A DNA stretch of 35,001 bases, from assembly GCA_026991885.1 (NCBI GenBank), contig JALXAQ010000232.1, positions 1 through 35,001 on the forward strand, in the 5' to 3' direction. The stretch's first letter is position 1. Every line of letters begins with the position of its first letter. Of this stretch, positions 7,391 to 14,268 are shown one piece after another. This stretch comes from Thiotrichaceae bacterium. GTDB taxonomy: Bacteria > Pseudomonadota > Gammaproteobacteria > Beggiatoales > Beggiatoaceae. Under the pieces are notes generated by a model that saw only the letters and a list, made by a program, of their open reading frames with translations, was not told where the DNA came from and made no database searches. The position numbers were made by a program, and so were the translations under genes.

Positions 7391-10225
7391 ATGATCAAGC
7401 AAACCCTATTAATTTTATTAACCAGTCTAGTTTTATCTGGTTGTGTCACTGAAGATATTCAAAACCCAGGACTAGAGAAAGGGCTCCAGCGCGTCCCCCC
7501 TTCCCCTAGCATCCCCATTCTCCGCCTCGACACAGAGATGCACCGGGCTGTGATAAACAGAATTGATGTAGATGCCGCAGAGCGTTATTTAGTCACTGGC
7601 TCTGATGATAAAACCGCACGGGTGTGGACATTGCCAGAAATGCGATTGTTGCGCGTGTTGCGTTTGCCAATTGGTGAGGGTAATGAAGGCAAAGTTTATG
7701 CGGTAACGATTTCACCTGATGGGGAGACGGTGGCAGTGGGGGGATGGACTGGCTATGATTGGAATGAAGGCGTCTCTATTTACCTCTTCAACCGCGCCAC
7801 GGGCGAAATGCGGCAACGTTTGACGGGGCTCCCGACAGTGGTTAATCATTTAAGCTATTCCCCCGATGGTCAGTATTTAGTGGCAAGCTTATATAAAAGT
7901 GGCATCCGTATTTACCAAACCTCTGATTATATGGTATATGCTGAAGACACAGATTATGGTGATAGGAGCTATTGGGCTGACTTTGACAATCACGGACGTT
8001 TGGTCACAAGTTGTGATGATGGTTATATCCGTTTGTACAATCAACAATTTAAATTATTGAAAAAACGCAAAGCTTTAGGGGGTAATCGACCTTACACTGT
8101 CCGTTTTTCATCATCTGGTGAGGAAATTGCGATAGGCTTTGCTGATTCGACTCAAGTCAATGTCTTGTCGGGCAAAGACTTGAGTACTTTATACAATCCC
8201 GATACTCGCGGAGTGGATAATGGCAATCTGCTCAGTGTCGCTTGGTCAAAAGATGGACGTTGGTTATATGCGGGGGGAAATTATCATGATCGCACCGGCA
8301 TCAGTCTTATTTTGCGCTGGGGGAAAGCTGGGCAAGGCAGTTACGATGCTTGGTTTGCCGCAGATGATACCATCATGGACATTCAAGCCTTGCGAGAGGG
8401 TTCGATTATATTTGGATCGGCGGATCCCACGATTGGGCTATTTAATGCCAACGGACAACTCACGCTGTCTCATGATACGGAAATTGCCGATTTTCGGGAA
8501 AGTATAGCGGGTTTGTTGCTTTCTAAAGATGGCAGCCAGGTGAAATTTGCTTATGAAGTTTGGGGCAAACGCCCGGCCAGTTTTTCTGTCAATGATCGCA
8601 TATTGACACTTTATCCTCGCCCTGATTCAAATTTGATAATACCCGACACTGAAGGTTTAAATGTGACCGACTGGAGACATCAATATCAGCCCAAACTCAA
8701 TGGCAAACCCCTCACTTTAAAAGAACATGAAATGGCACGCAGCCTCGCCATAGCGCCCGATGGTCAACACTTTATATTGGGGACAGATTGGTACTTACGC
8801 TTTTTTGATAAAAATGGTAAGCAACAATGGAGAGTTTCAGCGCCGGGTGTCGCTTGGGACGTCAACATCGCTAAAAATGGCAAAGTCGCCGCTGCTGCGT
8901 TTGGAGATGGCACAGTGCGTTGGTATCGGCTGAATGATGCTAAAGAATTACTCGCCTTTTTTCCCCATAATGATGGCAAACGCTGGATACTTTGGACACC
9001 CGAAGGCTATTATGCGGCCTCATCGGGGGCAGAATCATTGATTGGTTGGCATATTAATCAGGGACCAGATCGTGCGGCTGAGTTTTTCCCCACGGCTCGC
9101 TTTCGTGAGCGTTTCTATCGCCCAGATGTCGTTGCTCAAGTTTTAGGGACACAGAGTAAGCAAGAACCTAAACAACAAACGATTCAAAAAATAGTGCCGC
9201 CGGTTGTCACGCTGTTATCTCCAGAAGATAAGGCCCGTTTTTCTAACAGCAAACTCGAAATCCGTTATCGTATCCGTCGCGTTTCCAAGGAACCTATTAC
9301 GGCACTCAAAGTTTTATTGGATGGTCGCCCTTTAAAGGCGATACAAGAAAAAATCGTTGCAGAAACTGAACAAAGTTTGCAAATCACTGTACCACAACGT
9401 GATGTCGAAGTGAGCCTGATTGCGGAAAACCGTTATGCCGCTTCGGAACCGGCAACTGTGCGTTTGCGCTGGCGTGGACAAGCATCAGATATTAACAAAC
9501 CAAGGCTCTATATTTTGGCCATTGGTGTCAGTGATTATGATAATAATAGCCTCGACTTAAATTATGCGGCTCAAGATGCACGGGATTTTGTGAAAGTGCT
9601 AAAACAACAGAATAGTTTATATCGTGAAATCTCAGTCAAACTTTTAGTCGATGCTAGCAAAGATGATATCCTTGATGGATTGGAATGGATAGAGCGGCAA
9701 GTGACGCAACATGATGTGGCGATGATATTTGTTGCTGGACATGGTATCAACGATACTAACGGACATTATTATTTTTTACCCCGTAATTTTAACGAACAAA
9801 GCTTCAAGCGCACAGCACTGGCTTATCATGATATTAAAAATACGCTCAGCGTTTTACAAGGTAAAGTCTTGTTTTTTATAGATACTTCTTATGTCAAGAC
9901 TGTGAGGCAGGGCGGGGTGGCGGATATTGACAAAATAGCGAATGATTTATCCAGTGCTGAAAATGGTATCGTTGTATTTGCGTCATCAACCGGAAAACAA
10001 GCTTCGCAGGCTGAACAGCGTTGGCAAAATGGGGCGTTTACGGAGGTTTTAGTGGAAGGCTTAAGGGGTGCTGCGGATTCTAATCATGATAGAAAGATTA
10101 GTCTTAATGAATTAGACTCGTATTTGAGTACTCGCGTTAAGGCGCTCACTAATGGTAAGCAAAAACCCATGATGGCGAAACCTCAAACTATTCAAGATTT
10201 TCCGGTTGTTTTTATTAAGCACTAA
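7391..10225 (+). CDS. WD40-repeat caspase-like (peptidase C14) lipoprotein; catalytic Cys replaced by Ser
   Basis: Lipoprotein signal peptide MIKQTLLILLTSLVLSGC, with lipidated C18. A WD40-type propeller region runs from about 35 to 575 (for example YLVTGSDDKTARVW, VAVGG, VAWSKDGRWLYAGG). Next come the linker FRERFYRPDVV typical of WD40-caspases, an Ig-like segment (about 610-700), and a caspase p20-like domain from about 703 to the end. The catalytic His is present (H784 in VAGHG). The position expected to be Cys in the DTC motif is Ser: codon TCT at 9887-9889 gives DTS, S833. Cys would be TGT, a one-base difference. It is therefore probably inactive as a cysteine peptidase and may be a scaffold or regulator. 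The ATG at 7391 is preferred because 'ggaaaaag' lies just upstream and the lipoprotein signal begins there. Earlier in-frame ATGs at 7331 and 7379 lack a Shine-Dalgarno sequence, and the first lies inside a palindromic repeat. Confidence 0.88.
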   Translation: MIKQTLLILLTSLVLSGCVTEDIQNPGLEKGLQRVPPSPSIPILRLDTEMHRAVINRIDVDAAERYLVTGSDDKTARVWTLPEMRLLRVLRLPIGEGNEGKVYAVTISPDGETVAVGGWTGYDWNEGVSIYLFNRATGEMRQRLTGLPTVVNHLSYSPDGQYLVASLYKSGIRIYQTSDYMVYAEDTDYGDRSYWADFDNHGRLVTSCDDGYIRLYNQQFKLLKKRKALGGNRPYTVRFSSSGEEIAIGFADSTQVNVLSGKDLSTLYNPDTRGVDNGNLLSVAWSKDGRWLYAGGNYHDRTGISLILRWGKAGQGSYDAWFAADDTIMDIQALREGSIIFGSADPTIGLFNANGQLTLSHDTEIADFRESIAGLLLSKDGSQVKFAYEVWGKRPASFSVNDRILTLYPRPDSNLIIPDTEGLNVTDWRHQYQPKLNGKPLTLKEHEMARSLAIAPDGQHFILGTDWYLRFFDKNGKQQWRVSAPGVAWDVNIAKNGKVAAAAFGDGTVRWYRLNDAKELLAFFPHNDGKRWILWTPEGYYAASSGAESLIGWHINQGPDRAAEFFPTARFRERFYRPDVVAQVLGTQSKQEPKQQTIQKIVPPVVTLLSPEDKARFSNSKLEIRYRIRRVSKEPITALKVLLDGRPLKAIQEKIVAETEQSLQITVPQRDVEVSLIAENRYAASEPATVRLRWRGQASDINKPRLYILAIGVSDYDNNSLDLNYAAQDARDFVKVLKQQNSLYREISVKLLVDASKDDILDGLEWIERQVTQHDVAMIFVAGHGINDTNGHYYFLPRNFNEQSFKRTALAYHDIKNTLSVLQGKVLFFIDTSYVKTVRQGGVADIDKIANDLSSAENGIVVFASSTGKQASQAEQRWQNGAFTEVLVEGLRGAADSNHDRKISLNELDSYLSTRVKALTNGKQKPMMAKPQTIQDFPVVFIKH

Positions 10226-10231
10226 TTTAAA

Positions 10232-10363
10232 CCCTTGAATCGCGGATTTTACGGATGACACGGATTACGCGGATTTAAAGTCAAAAGTGTTTTCAGGTTT
10301 TTAATCCGTGTCATCCGAGTAATCCGTAAAATCCGCGATTCAAGGGTTTTTAGTGGTATTTCC
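10232..10363. repeat. Palindromic repeat, family C, copy 2
   Basis: Inverted repeat with outer arms 'cccttgaatcgcggatttta' and its complement, plus an inner section with the units 'gatgacacggatta' and 'taatccgtgtcatc'. It is the better preserved of two copies (the other is at 1213-1316), and both are followed by 'gtggtatttcc'. Like copy 1 it separates two convergent genes. Confidence 0.85.
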
Positions 10364-10412
10364 TAGAAAAAATTCGACGCAGAGCGCACTCTCTTATACA
10401 TAATTAAAACGT

Positions 10413-11387
10413 TTAGTAAGAATGATACGCGCAACAGCCTTTATTATCTGAACTGTAATAGTCCTTAAAGGTACCTGAGCGTGTATATTTTGGACAGCTC
10501 GCTTTTGCAAGATCAACAAATCCCGATTCACATTCTGAGCCGTAGGCATTTCCACACTTCTTGCCTCTTATATTCGCTAGCCGACTCGTGAATTTCGGTG
10601 CCTTCCCAATTTCTTTCGCAATTGGACAGAATAATTTTGCCGACCATTCTCCCATCGCATTACCGAACAACCCACACTCATTTTCGCATAGATTGACCAA
10701 TCTCTCCAAAGTATCCACTAAACCATCAATGTATCCTCGGCCAAACTGTTCAGCAGCCCATCCCGTGTACCTTGTCCCAATATCTGCTATCACATCATCC
10801 ACGCCGTATCCGACGATCTCAACAAACTGACTCGTCATGCGACAGTTCCTACCAAGACTGTCCCAAGCCACTCTCGTCAAACCATTTGCCGCATTATAGG
10901 CTATCCTATAGTAAGAGGGCTCATAACCACCATAAGACCAGCCATAATCATGGGCTGGTTTTTGATGTTTTTCAGGCATTTTAGGTTGATCAGGCATCGT
11001 CGGCTTAACTATTATGATCGCCTTAAATAGCTTCACAAGCAATTGTTTAAGCTGCTTTAATAAGGTCTTCGCATTTTCGCTCCGGCATTTTTGGCCTACC
11101 CTATCCAACACACTTGATAAGCCATCTTGATAGCCAGTACCAAAATCCTTAGCAGAGCGCCCCCGGTATCTCGTTCGAATATCTCTTGCCGCATCCCGAA
11201 TGCTATCTTCGACGATTTGAGTGAAAACATCGATTTTATTACAATCTCTGCCTAGATTCTCCCAAGCAATTTCAGCCAAGCCTTTGGCAGCATTATTGCC
11301 CACCTGGTAAAATGGCCCAGCGGCGACAGCCATTTCTCCCCAGACACCTAGCATTATTACGCACACACTATAAATAATCCCTTTCAT
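10413..11387 (-). CDS. Secreted cysteine-rich protein, two-domain member of a local paralogous family
   Basis: I do not recognise a described family. A signal peptide (about 1-23, ending AVAA) is followed by a partial first copy of the domain (about 24-115: GPFYQV, AAKGLAEIAWENLGRDC, FGTGYQDGL). A proline-rich linker (about 127-150) joins this to a full second copy (about 160-324: YYRIAYNAANGLTRVAWDSLG, FGRGYIDGL, GEWSAKLFC, FTSRLANIRG). The second copy keeps the cysteine pattern of the two neighbours and adds one Cys near the C terminus (GCC). The likely destination is the periplasm or outside the cell. The start is supported by 'gaggtga' upstream. Together with 11495-12076 and 12251-12832 it forms a same-strand cluster. 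The two-domain form suggests duplication and fusion of the single-domain type, with loss of the cysteine-rich half in copy one. Confidence 0.8.
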   Translation of the reverse strand: MKGIIYSVCVIMLGVWGEMAVAAGPFYQVGNNAAKGLAEIAWENLGRDCNKIDVFTQIVEDSIRDAARDIRTRYRGRSAKDFGTGYQDGLSSVLDRVGQKCRSENAKTLLKQLKQLLVKLFKAIIIVKPTMPDQPKMPEKHQKPAHDYGWSYGGYEPSYYRIAYNAANGLTRVAWDSLGRNCRMTSQFVEIVGYGVDDVIADIGTRYTGWAAEQFGRGYIDGLVDTLERLVNLCENECGLFGNAMGEWSAKLFCPIAKEIGKAPKFTSRLANIRGKKCGNAYGSECESGFVDLAKASCPKYTRSGTFKDYYSSDNKGCCAYHSY

Positions 11388-11411
11388 CAGTTCACCTCAT
11401 CTGAATGAATA

Positions 11412-11442
11412 TAAAAAGACCTACGGGGTATCCCGCAGGTCT
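11412..11442 (-). terminator. Rho-independent terminator after the middle secreted paralogue
   Basis: Read on the minus strand, a stem of about 11 bp (agacctgcggg pairing with cccgtaggtct, one G-U pair) closes a small loop and is followed by five T residues. It lies after the stop of 11495-12076 and only 25 bases before the start of 10413-11387, so it could attenuate rather than fully separate the two genes. Confidence 0.7.
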
Positions 11443-11464
11443 CCCAAGATAAATCTTGGACTCC
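11443..11464. repeat. Palindromic repeat, family D, copy 1
   Basis: Contains the palindrome 'ccaagataaatcttgg' followed by 'actcc'. The same unit occurs at 12864-12885, in variant form at 12899-12917, and as a degenerate copy at 22489-22512. Confidence 0.7.
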
Positions 11465-11494
11465 TTTTATTAACGGTGTTGCTTTGCCGCTCCC

Positions 11495-12076
11495 TTAGTA
11501 GGGATTATATCCGCAGCTACCACCATCTATCCCTCTGTAAAAATTCCAAAAGGAAGGTCCATTTGTGTAGGCAGGGCACATTCCCCGTGCAGTCCCAACA
11601 AAATTATTCTCACAGGCTGATCTATAGGCACGTCCACAAATCCCGCCATCTATATTGGCTATCCGACTTGTGAAACTTGGCGCATGCCCAATCACTGCTG
11701 CCAATCGACAGAACATTTTGCTAGACCATTCTCCCATCGCGTCACCGAGCATACGACACTCACCCACGCATTCTCTGACCACGGTTCTCAAAACATCCCT
11801 CAAACCATGAATGTATCCTAAACCAAAATCTTCAGCAGCACGCCCCCTATATTTTGTCCCAATGTCTCTGAGCACATCTCTCACACCAGCATTGATGATT
11901 CTAACAAACTGATCTAGCCTCGTGCAGTCATAACCAATGTTGTCCCAGGCACTCTGCGCCAAACCATGCGCTGCATTCTTGGCTATGTTATAGTGCATCC
12001 GACTAGCACTAGCGTTCATACTCATAAACAATCCCAGCATTGCCAGGACACTCAAGTATATTATTTTATTTTTCAT
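11495..12076 (-). CDS. Secreted cysteine-rich protein, single-domain member of the local paralogous family
   Basis: Signal peptide MKNKIIYLSVLAMLGLFMSM ending near ASA, followed by one copy of the unrecognised domain: AAHGLAQSAWDNIGYDC, FGLGYIHGL, CVGEC, GEWSSKMFC, FTSRIANIDGGICG, SACE, MCPAYT, and a C-terminal SCGYNPY. The mature part has eight cysteines in the same order as in 12251-12832, consistent with four disulfides in an exported protein (inference). ATG at 12076 is chosen because 'tggag' lies six bases upstream and the signal peptide begins there. A longer in-frame reading to 12133 lacks this support. It follows 12251-12832 in the same direction after about 174 bases with no obvious gene. 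Confidence 0.85.
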   Translation of the reverse strand: MKNKIIYLSVLAMLGLFMSMNASASRMHYNIAKNAAHGLAQSAWDNIGYDCTRLDQFVRIINAGVRDVLRDIGTKYRGRAAEDFGLGYIHGLRDVLRTVVRECVGECRMLGDAMGEWSSKMFCRLAAVIGHAPSFTSRIANIDGGICGRAYRSACENNFVGTARGMCPAYTNGPSFWNFYRGIDGGSCGYNPY

Positions 12077-12250
12077 GTAAAACTCCATCAAGTTGGTTAG
12101 GTTAAATTTGATTGCTCCGTCGTTTGCGATCAAAAGTGATCACAGTCAACTTCTCGGTTCAACGTACATGTACTCCACGAGCGTTAATTCCGGTCGAGCA
12201 GACCGTATAAGCTGGAATTATACCTCAATTATAAACCCTGTCAATGCTCG

Positions 12251-12832
12251 CTAGTAGGGATTATACGAACAACTGCCATTCTCTGCGGCTCTGTAAAACT
12301 TGCTAAAGGCAGGTGAATGTGTATAGTTGGGGCACATATTAGTTGTAGTCCCAACAAATTTCGACTCACAGCCCAGTCTATAGGCGCCACCACAAATCGA
12401 TCCCCTTATATTCACAAGTCTAACCGTGAAACTTGGAGGATGCCCAATCGCCCAGGCAACGCGACAGAACATTTTAGCAGACCATTCTCCACTCGCATTA
12501 CCAAGCATATTACACTCATTCACACATTTATCAACCACCCGATCCAAAACATCCATTAAACCATCAATGTATCCATGACCAAAATCTTCAGCAGATCGCC
12601 CTCTATATCTCGTCCCAATATCATTGACCGCATCATCCACGCCATCGCCGACGATTTGAACAAATATACTTGTCTTGGTGCAATCCTGACCAAGACTATC
12701 CCAAGTACTCTGCGCCAAACCATGAGCAGCCCGATAGGCTATTCTATAAAAAGGACCAGCACTTGCGATAGTCGTCGTGAACAGTCCCGCCAGCATTACC
12801 ATGACAGTCAAGAAAGTTATTTGGTTTTTCAT
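12251..12832 (-). CDS. Secreted cysteine-rich protein, single-domain member of the local paralogous family
   Basis: Signal peptide of about 25 residues (MKNQITFLTVMVMLAGLFTT, ending ASA), then the family domain: GPFYRIAYRAAHGLAQSTW, DCTKTSIFVQIVGDGVDD, FGHGYIDGLMDVLDRVVDKC, CNMLGNASGEWSAKMFC, SFTVRLVNIRG, and C-terminal SCSYNPY. It has eight cysteines, conserved with the neighbour at 11495-12076. The start has a clean 'tggag' Shine-Dalgarno sequence. The shared 'ttgatggag' leader and MKN start with the next paralogue indicate recent duplication that included the ribosome-binding region. Function unknown. An exported structural, adhesive or inhibitor-like role is possible, but nothing in the sequence decides it. 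Confidence 0.85.
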   Translation of the reverse strand: MKNQITFLTVMVMLAGLFTTTIASAGPFYRIAYRAAHGLAQSTWDSLGQDCTKTSIFVQIVGDGVDDAVNDIGTRYRGRSAEDFGHGYIDGLMDVLDRVVDKCVNECNMLGNASGEWSAKMFCRVAWAIGHPPSFTVRLVNIRGSICGGAYRLGCESKFVGTTTNMCPNYTHSPAFSKFYRAAENGSCSYNPY

Positions 12833-12863
12833 ATATTACTCCATCAATTTAGTTGTGTGTTCG

Positions 12864-12917
12864 TCCAAGATAAATCTTGGACTCCTAACGGCTCAGGAAT
12901 CCAAGATTTATCTTGGG
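12864..12917. repeat. Palindromic repeat, family D, tandem copies 2 and 3
   Basis: Two units of the 'ccaagataaatcttgg' palindrome type, the second reading 'ccaagatttatcttgg', separated by about 20 bases containing 'aacggctcagga'. They lie between the stop of the CAQRY protein and the start of the first cysteine-rich paralogue, and together can form a longer hairpin on either strand. Confidence 0.75.
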
Positions 12918-12922
12918 TTGCT

Positions 12923-13333
12923 CTACTGGCATCGTTTTTGGCATCCGCTGTTTTGATAATTCCACTCCCGTGAGCGGCAAGTCGGGCGATCATAATCCAC
13001 CTCAACTTGGCGATATCTATCCTGAGTTAAAGCGTCAACCTCTCTTTCGATCTCAGATAGAACTCTTGACGCTTCACGTTCCCAACGAGCGCTCGTGTGC
13101 CGACTATTATAATAACGCTGGGCGCAATCAGATTGCCGATAATCGTACCAGCTTTCGCGATAACGTTGAGCACAATCAGAATTGTCGTCCCAGCGTTGGT
13201 GATCCTGCCAACTGTGATTATAACGCTGGGCACAAGCAGGTTCGCCACAATCATGAGCCAGTGCTAATGAAGAGGCACCGCCGAGAATGAGGGCTGAAAC
13301 CAGATTAACTATAAGACGTTTTTGCGTTTTCAT
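12923..13333 (-). CDS. Small secreted protein with CAQRY repeats, unknown function
   Basis: Signal peptide MKTQKRLIVNLVSALILGGA, likely cleaved after LALA (residue 26). The mature part of about 110 residues is rich in Arg, Tyr, Asp, Ser and Cys. It carries three short repeats beginning CAQRY at 34-38, 54-58 and 70-74, the first two followed by a W-containing tail (SWQD, SWYD). The next 25 residues are helical and charged, and the end is cysteine-containing (CRSREW, CQKRC). I recognise no family. ATG at 13333 is chosen for the 'ggag' nine bases upstream. It is the first gene of the leftward group and is transcribed divergently from the two-component system, which makes it a candidate regulatory target. 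Confidence 0.78.
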   Translation of the reverse strand: MKTQKRLIVNLVSALILGGASSLALAHDCGEPACAQRYNHSWQDHQRWDDNSDCAQRYRESWYDYRQSDCAQRYYNSRHTSARWEREASRVLSEIEREVDALTQDRYRQVEVDYDRPTCRSREWNYQNSGCQKRCQ

Positions 13334-13403
13334 GGTATTTTTCTCCAAAATCTACGTTTGTGTTTTCGACGGGCACTATTAAACCAAAAAAGTTTCACAA
13401 AAC

Positions 13404-13441
13404 TTTGTCATGAAATAGCGAATTTGTAACAAAATATGTCA
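13404..13441 (+). promoter_or_regulatory. Possible response-regulator direct repeats in the divergent intergenic region
   Basis: Within the 215-base interval between the divergent starts at 13333 and 13549 are three spaced, similarly oriented heptamers: tttgtca (13404), tttgtaa (13423) and tatgtca (13435). Direct repeats of this kind are typical of OmpR-family binding sites. The spacing is not regular, so this is only a candidate site. Confidence 0.25.
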
Positions 13442-13548
13442 AAGTGACGAACTGATAAATGCTGATACAATTTTCTTCAATTTGACTTGAGATATTTGTT
13501 TATAGTGGGTGTCATAGTTTTTAGTTTTTTTTAAATGAGGAAAATGAT

Positions 13549-14268
13549 ATGACAACATCACCACATATTTTAGTCGTGGATGATCATCGAGAAATCCGCG
13601 AACTATTAGGGCAATATCTCAAAAAGCATAATTTTCGTGTCAGCATTGCCGATGGCGGCGTCGCAATGAAAAAAGTCTTGCGTGAACATGCCATTGATTT
13701 AGTCGTGCTCGATATTATGATGCCAGGCGAAGATGGGCTCTCCTTATGTCGGAGTTTGCGAGAAACAACCAAATTGCCCGTCATTATGTTGACAGCAATG
13801 GCTGAAGCCACTGATCGCGTCATCGGATTGGAAATCGGTGCCGATGATTATGTCACTAAACCTTTTGAACCGAGAGAATTATTGGCGCGTATAAAAGCCG
13901 TTATGCGTCGCACCCACAGTTTACCGTTTCAAAAAGAAGACTTATCCGCTAACAAATTTCGCTTTGAAACTTGGACATTGGACGTAGCGCGGCGCGAACT
14001 GATTGGAGCAGATGAACTGGCGATCCCCTTAAGCACCGGAGAATTTCAACTATTATGCGTATTTATCAAACATCCGGGCATTGTACTGAGCCGAGATCAA
14101 TTATTAGAATTCACACGCGGCAAAGAAGCCGAAGTATTTGACCGAAGTATTGATAATCAAGTCAGTCGTCTGCGTAAAAAAATCGAAGATGATCCTAAAA
14201 AACCCACCTTGATCCAAACAGTCTGGGGTGGCGGCTATAAATTTGCGGCGGAGGTGGAAAGCTTATGA
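13549..14268 (+). CDS. OmpR-family two-component response regulator
   Basis: The receiver domain spans 1-120, with the acidic pair D11/D12, phosphoacceptor D55 in VLDIMMPGEDG, T82 and K104 (DDYVTKPFEPREL). A winged-helix DNA-binding domain follows (about 135-237) with the family pattern LSTGEFQLLCVF, RDQLLE and IDNQVSRLRKKIEDDPK, and YKF near the C terminus. The length of 239 is standard. 'gagg' lies upstream of the ATG. The stop overlaps the kinase start by four bases (ATGA), so the two are translationally coupled. The paired sensor has a periplasmic domain, suggesting an envelope or extracytoplasmic signal. The divergent secreted-protein cluster is a plausible but unproven target. Confidence 0.95.
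   Translation: MTTSPHILVVDDHREIRELLGQYLKKHNFRVSIADGGVAMKKVLREHAIDLVVLDIMMPGEDGLSLCRSLRETTKLPVIMLTAMAEATDRVIGLEIGADDYVTKPFEPRELLARIKAVMRRTHSLPFQKEDLSANKFRFETWTLDVARRELIGADELAIPLSTGEFQLLCVFIKHPGIVLSRDQLLEFTRGKEAEVFDRSIDNQVSRLRKKIEDDPKKPTLIQTVWGGGYKFAAEVESL

Noticed and set aside
10387..10403. Sequencing-adapter (Tn5 mosaic end) contamination
   Set aside because: Only a core of about ten bases resembles the mosaic end; the flanks differ and the motif is embedded in normal sequence at two places, so adapter carry-over is not supported.
12317..12973. Plus-strand open frames opposite the cysteine-rich secreted genes
   Set aside because: They are antisense to genes with signal peptides, good ribosome-binding sites and conserved paralogues; their translations have low complexity and no recognisable domain.
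13482..13506. Sigma-70 promoter TTGACT ... TATAGT before the response regulator
   Set aside because: The spacer is only about 13 bases, well short of the 16-18 usually needed, so I do not call it.
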